Assembly (NCBI GenBank): GCA_012517735.1
Contig: JAAYUK010000075.1
Coordinates: 1 to 64,000, forward strand
Reading direction: 5' to 3'
Length of the DNA: 64,000 nt
Source: Nitrospiraceae bacterium
GTDB lineage: Bacteria; Nitrospirota; Thermodesulfovibrionia; Thermodesulfovibrionales; Dissulfurispiraceae
Part shown: piece by piece, positions 61,658 through 64,000 of the stretch
Numbering within the stretch: position 1 is the stretch's first letter
How the letters are laid out: the number at the start of each line of letters is the position of its first letter
Notes under the pieces: model-generated
Told to the model about the DNA's origin: nothing
Seen by the model: the letters and a program-made list of their open reading frames with translations, nothing else
The model's database searches: none
Translations under genes and position numbers: made by a program

Positions 61658-62851
61658 TTATCCCTTCGCCTCCTTGATCTTTTTGATCAGCATCGGGAGC
61701 ACTTCGTAGAGATCGCCGACAATCCCGTAGGTCGCCACATTGAAGATCGGGGCATCAGGATTCTTGTTGATCGCAATGATGATGTCGGAGGACGACATGC
61801 CGACAAGATGCTGTACTGCGCCGGAAATACCGCAGGCGATATAAACCTTCGGACAGACGGTCTTGCCGGTCTGACCGACCTGGTGCCGATACGGAATCCA
61901 CCCTTCATCGACCGCCGCGCGGGACGATCCCACCACGCCGCCGATCAATTCCGCCAGTTCACGAATCAGTTCAAACCCCTTCGGATCACCAAGCCCACGA
62001 CCGCCGGAAACGATAATCTCGGCGTCCTGGAGATTGATTTTACAGGTACCATCCTCGCACACCGAAGAAAGAACCTTCGTGCGACAGGTCAGCCCGTCCG
62101 TCTTCACCGGAATGATCTCGCCGGTGCGGACAGCATCATACTCACCGCGTTTCATGACGCGGGGCCGGACGGTCGCCATCTGCGGACGGTAGTTGGGGCA
62201 GAGAATCGTCGCCATGATGTTGCCGCCGAAGGCTGGCCGTATCTGCATCAGGTTGCCGCTCTCCGGATCAATCTGAAGCTGCGTGCAGTCAGCCGTGAGA
62301 CCGGTTTTGATACGACCCGCAACCCGGGGAATGAATGAACGGCCGATGGCGGTCGCTCCCGCAAGGACGATCTCCGGCTTGTGCTCTTCGATCAGGCGGA
62401 TCATCATCTGTGAATACGGCTCGTCATTGAATGCATCAAAAATCGCATCTTTCGCATGGTAGACCTTGTCGGCACCCCAGCGGATCAGTTCCTGCGCTTC
62501 ATGCTCATCGGCGCCAAAAAGGACCGCGCAGAGCGCTGATTTCCGCTCATCGGCCAGCTGCCGGCCGATACCGAGAAGCTCATAGGCAACCCCGGCAATC
62601 TTCCCGTGGCGCTGCTCCGCAAAGATCCATACGTCTTTATAGTGCGACAGGTCCATATCCGGCGTGAATGCATCGCCGTCAGCAACCTCGGAAATTGCGC
62701 CCGCCGGACAGACATCGATGCAGCTCTTGCAGACACTGCAGAAATCGTTGATGACGGCCTTGCCGTCTTTCATCTCTATCGCACCGAACGGACAGGAACT
62801 GATACAGGCTTCGCACCCCGTACACTTTTCCGCATCAATGACTATACGCAT
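61658..62851 (-). CDS. etfA: Electron transfer flavoprotein alpha subunit fused to a ferredoxin domain
   Basis: 397 aa. Residues 1-65 carry two [4Fe-4S] motifs (CTGCEACISSCPFG and CSVCKSCIDVCPAG), unlike normal EtfA of ~320 aa. Then comes the EtfA fold, with the FAD-binding C-terminal (VVSSRAAVDEGWIPYRHQVG, SGAVQHLVGM). With EtfB it takes electrons from acyl-CoA or other dehydrogenases; the added clusters suggest exchange with ferredoxin-like partners. It overlaps etfB by 10 bases. Confidence 0.93.
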   Translation of the reverse strand: MRIVIDAEKCTGCEACISSCPFGAIEMKDGKAVINDFCSVCKSCIDVCPAGAISEVADGDAFTPDMDLSHYKDVWIFAEQRHGKIAGVAYELLGIGRQLADERKSALCAVLFGADEHEAQELIRWGADKVYHAKDAIFDAFNDEPYSQMMIRLIEEHKPEIVLAGATAIGRSFIPRVAGRIKTGLTADCTQLQIDPESGNLMQIRPAFGGNIMATILCPNYRPQMATVRPRVMKRGEYDAVRTGEIIPVKTDGLTCRTKVLSSVCEDGTCKINLQDAEIIVSGGRGLGDPKGFELIRELAELIGGVVGSSRAAVDEGWIPYRHQVGQTGKTVCPKVYIACGISGAVQHLVGMSSSDIIIAINKNPDAPIFNVATYGIVGDLYEVLPMLIKKIKEAKG

Positions 62852-63624
62852 TGCAGCCTCCTCAGCTCCGCGACCAGGGTATCGACCTGCTGTTCCAGGG
62901 AACCCTCCAGCACCTTGCGGTCGCCCTTTGCCTGCGGGGCGAAGATATTCTTGACCTGGGTCGGCGACCCCTTGAGTCCGACGTTCTGTTCCTCCGCCTC
63001 GATATCCTGAGCCGTCATTCTGGGAATGACCGCTTTCTTCGCCGCCATCTTTCCCTTCAGCGACGGCAGACGCGGTACGTTCAGCTCCTTCACGACCGTC
63101 AGCAGCACCGGCAGCGGGGTTTCGATGACATCATAGCCGTCATCCATCAGGCGCTGAACCCGCATGGATGTCCCGGTAACATCCTCGATTTTCTTGATAT
63201 ACGCAATATGCGGAATGTTCAGGTACTCGGCGATGTTCGGTCCGACCTGAGCCGTGTCACCATCAATCGCCTGCTTGCCGCAGAGAATGATATCCGCACC
63301 GATCTTCTGTATCGCCTTGAAAAGCGTGTACGAGGTTGCCCAGGTGTCGGATCCTGCAAACATGCGGTCGGAAATGAGCCGGACATCATCGGCTCCCATT
63401 GCGATCGCCTCGCGGAGCGCTTCTTCCGCCTGCGGGGGACCCATAGTGATAACAATGACCTTGCCGCCCGTTTGTTCACGAATCTGAAGTGCTGCTTCGA
63501 TGGCATGTACATCATACGGATTGATGATGCTCGGGACGCCTTCCCTGATGAGGGTGTTGGTTTCGGGATTGATCCTCACCTCAGCAGTGTCGGGCACCTG
63601 TTTGATACAGACAACGATCTGCAC
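62842..63624 (-). CDS. etfB: Electron transfer flavoprotein beta subunit
   Basis: 260 aa from a GTG at 63624 (GGGGAGGGC upstream; the frame runs further upstream but without family similarity). VQIVVCIKQVPDTAEVRI start, AMP-binding region GKQAIDGDTAQVGPNIAEYL and DDVRLISDRMFAGSDTWATS. Forms the heterodimer with EtfA; the genes overlap. Whether the pair bifurcates electrons cannot be told from the sequence. Confidence 0.93.
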   Translation of the reverse strand: MQIVVCIKQVPDTAEVRINPETNTLIREGVPSIINPYDVHAIEAALQIREQTGGKVIVITMGPPQAEEALREAIAMGADDVRLISDRMFAGSDTWATSYTLFKAIQKIGADIILCGKQAIDGDTAQVGPNIAEYLNIPHIAYIKKIEDVTGTSMRVQRLMDDGYDVIETPLPVLLTVVKELNVPRLPSLKGKMAAKKAVIPRMTAQDIEAEEQNVGLKGSPTQVKNIFAPQAKGDRKVLEGSLEQQVDTLVAELRRLQCV

Positions 63625-63673
63625 TGAGAGCCCTCCCCTGAAATGAAATAAATAACTGAAAACTGAAGAAAAA

Positions 63674-64000
63674 TTATACCGCTTGGGAAGCGGTTCTGGC
63701 AAGCACGACCGTGGCGGTCGCGTAATGCTTTTCGTGGGACATCGAGACAAGGAGTTCATGACCGGCAAGGATGTCCCGAAACGGTCCGGAAACCCGGATG
63801 CGCGGCAATCCCGAAATATCGTTGGTGATCTCGATGTCGGTCAGATTCGGCGCCCCGTCGGCAGGAGCGCGAAGCGGTGTCAACGCCTTGATAGCCGACT
63901 CCTTCGCCGCGAAACGCGCGGCGAAATGCGGATACGGATTTCTCCGTTCCATGCAGTATGCACGTTCCGCCGGCGTAAAAACGCGACTGAGAAAGTGGTC
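63674..64000 (-). CDS. acpS: Holo-[acyl-carrier-protein] synthase (partial, N-terminus outside)
   Basis: The frame is open to the window edge. Visible: DHFLSRVFTPAERAYC, then FAARFAAKESAIKAL with the AcpS metal/catalytic residues, and SMSHEKHYATATVVL at the end. It transfers 4'-phosphopantetheine from CoA to ACP. About 108 residues are inside, so only a small N-terminal piece is missing. Upstream of etfB; fabD nearby fits a lipid-synthesis setting. Confidence 0.92.
   Translation of the reverse strand, partial: DHFLSRVFTPAERAYCMERRNPYPHFAARFAAKESAIKALTPLRAPADGAPNLTDIEITNDISGLPRIRVSGPFRDILAGHELLVSMSHEKHYATATVVLARTASQAV

Overview
The window looks like chromosomal DNA of a free-living Gram-negative, respiring bacterium. 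It has System II cytochrome c maturation (ResB/CcsB), a Tat-exported uptake [NiFe] hydrogenase, twitching ATPases, lipoproteins, a soluble lytic transglycosylase and c-di-GMP/c-di-AMP enzymes. Gene content and style (ferredoxin-fused EtfA, DUF465, solitary AICAR transformylase, HDOD/GGDEF regulators) would suit Nitrospirota or a deltaproteobacterial relative. That placement is inference, because no rRNA is present.

Layout. 1-7.3 kb: end of an unknown gene, a diadenylate cyclase, tRNA-Gly(CCC), ilvD, a DUF465 protein and a moxR-DUF58-transglutaminase operon. 7.3-14.0 kb: an accessory island in which every gene is on the + strand: a winged-helix protein, a HEPN protein, three toxin-antitoxin pairs, a metallo-beta-lactamase-fold protein and a small HTH-like orphan. 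Short palindromic sites that look like integron attC sites lie between most of them, so the island reads as an integron cassette array without an integrase in view. 14-26.8 kb: housekeeping and redox genes (RlmI-like methyltransferase, universal stress protein, FKBP, thioredoxin reductase, DsbC-like, LysR, QueE), an MntA-HepT module, a ferredoxin protein, NupC, AICAR transformylase, YfcE and TsaD. A 15-copy heptanucleotide tandem repeat follows. 26.9-32.2 kb: CcsB/ResB, a diguanylate cyclase, pyrF and a Nudix protein.

32.3-39.1 kb: a hydrogenase locus on the - strand reading hypF, small subunit, large subunit, cytochrome b, maturation protease, hypC. The large subunit has an in-frame TGA exactly at the second cysteine of the N-terminal nickel motif, followed by a hairpin of the right size and distance for a bacterial SECIS. 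The small subunit has Asp in place of a proximal-cluster Cys. A palindromic operator and promoter precede the small subunit. This is the most striking feature of the window.

39.1-44.7 kb: DtxR/FeoA regulator, the rpsP-khpA-trmD-rplS-rnhB cluster (without rimM), ffh and two thioredoxins. 44.9-54.4 kb: FAD oxidoreductase, DUF1992, a coiled-coil membrane protein, a VWA protein, a DinG-like helicase, a cNMP-binding protein, a degenerate receiver and tandem PilT ATPases. 54.6-64 kb: lytic transglycosylase, ZapB/ZapA-like division proteins, GGDEF/HDOD regulators, a lipoprotein, ndk, a TusA-like protein lacking its cysteine, fabD, etfA/etfB and a partial acpS.

A dispersed palindromic repeat family occurs three times in gene-free stretches (about 7.65, 30.75 and 51.05 kb).
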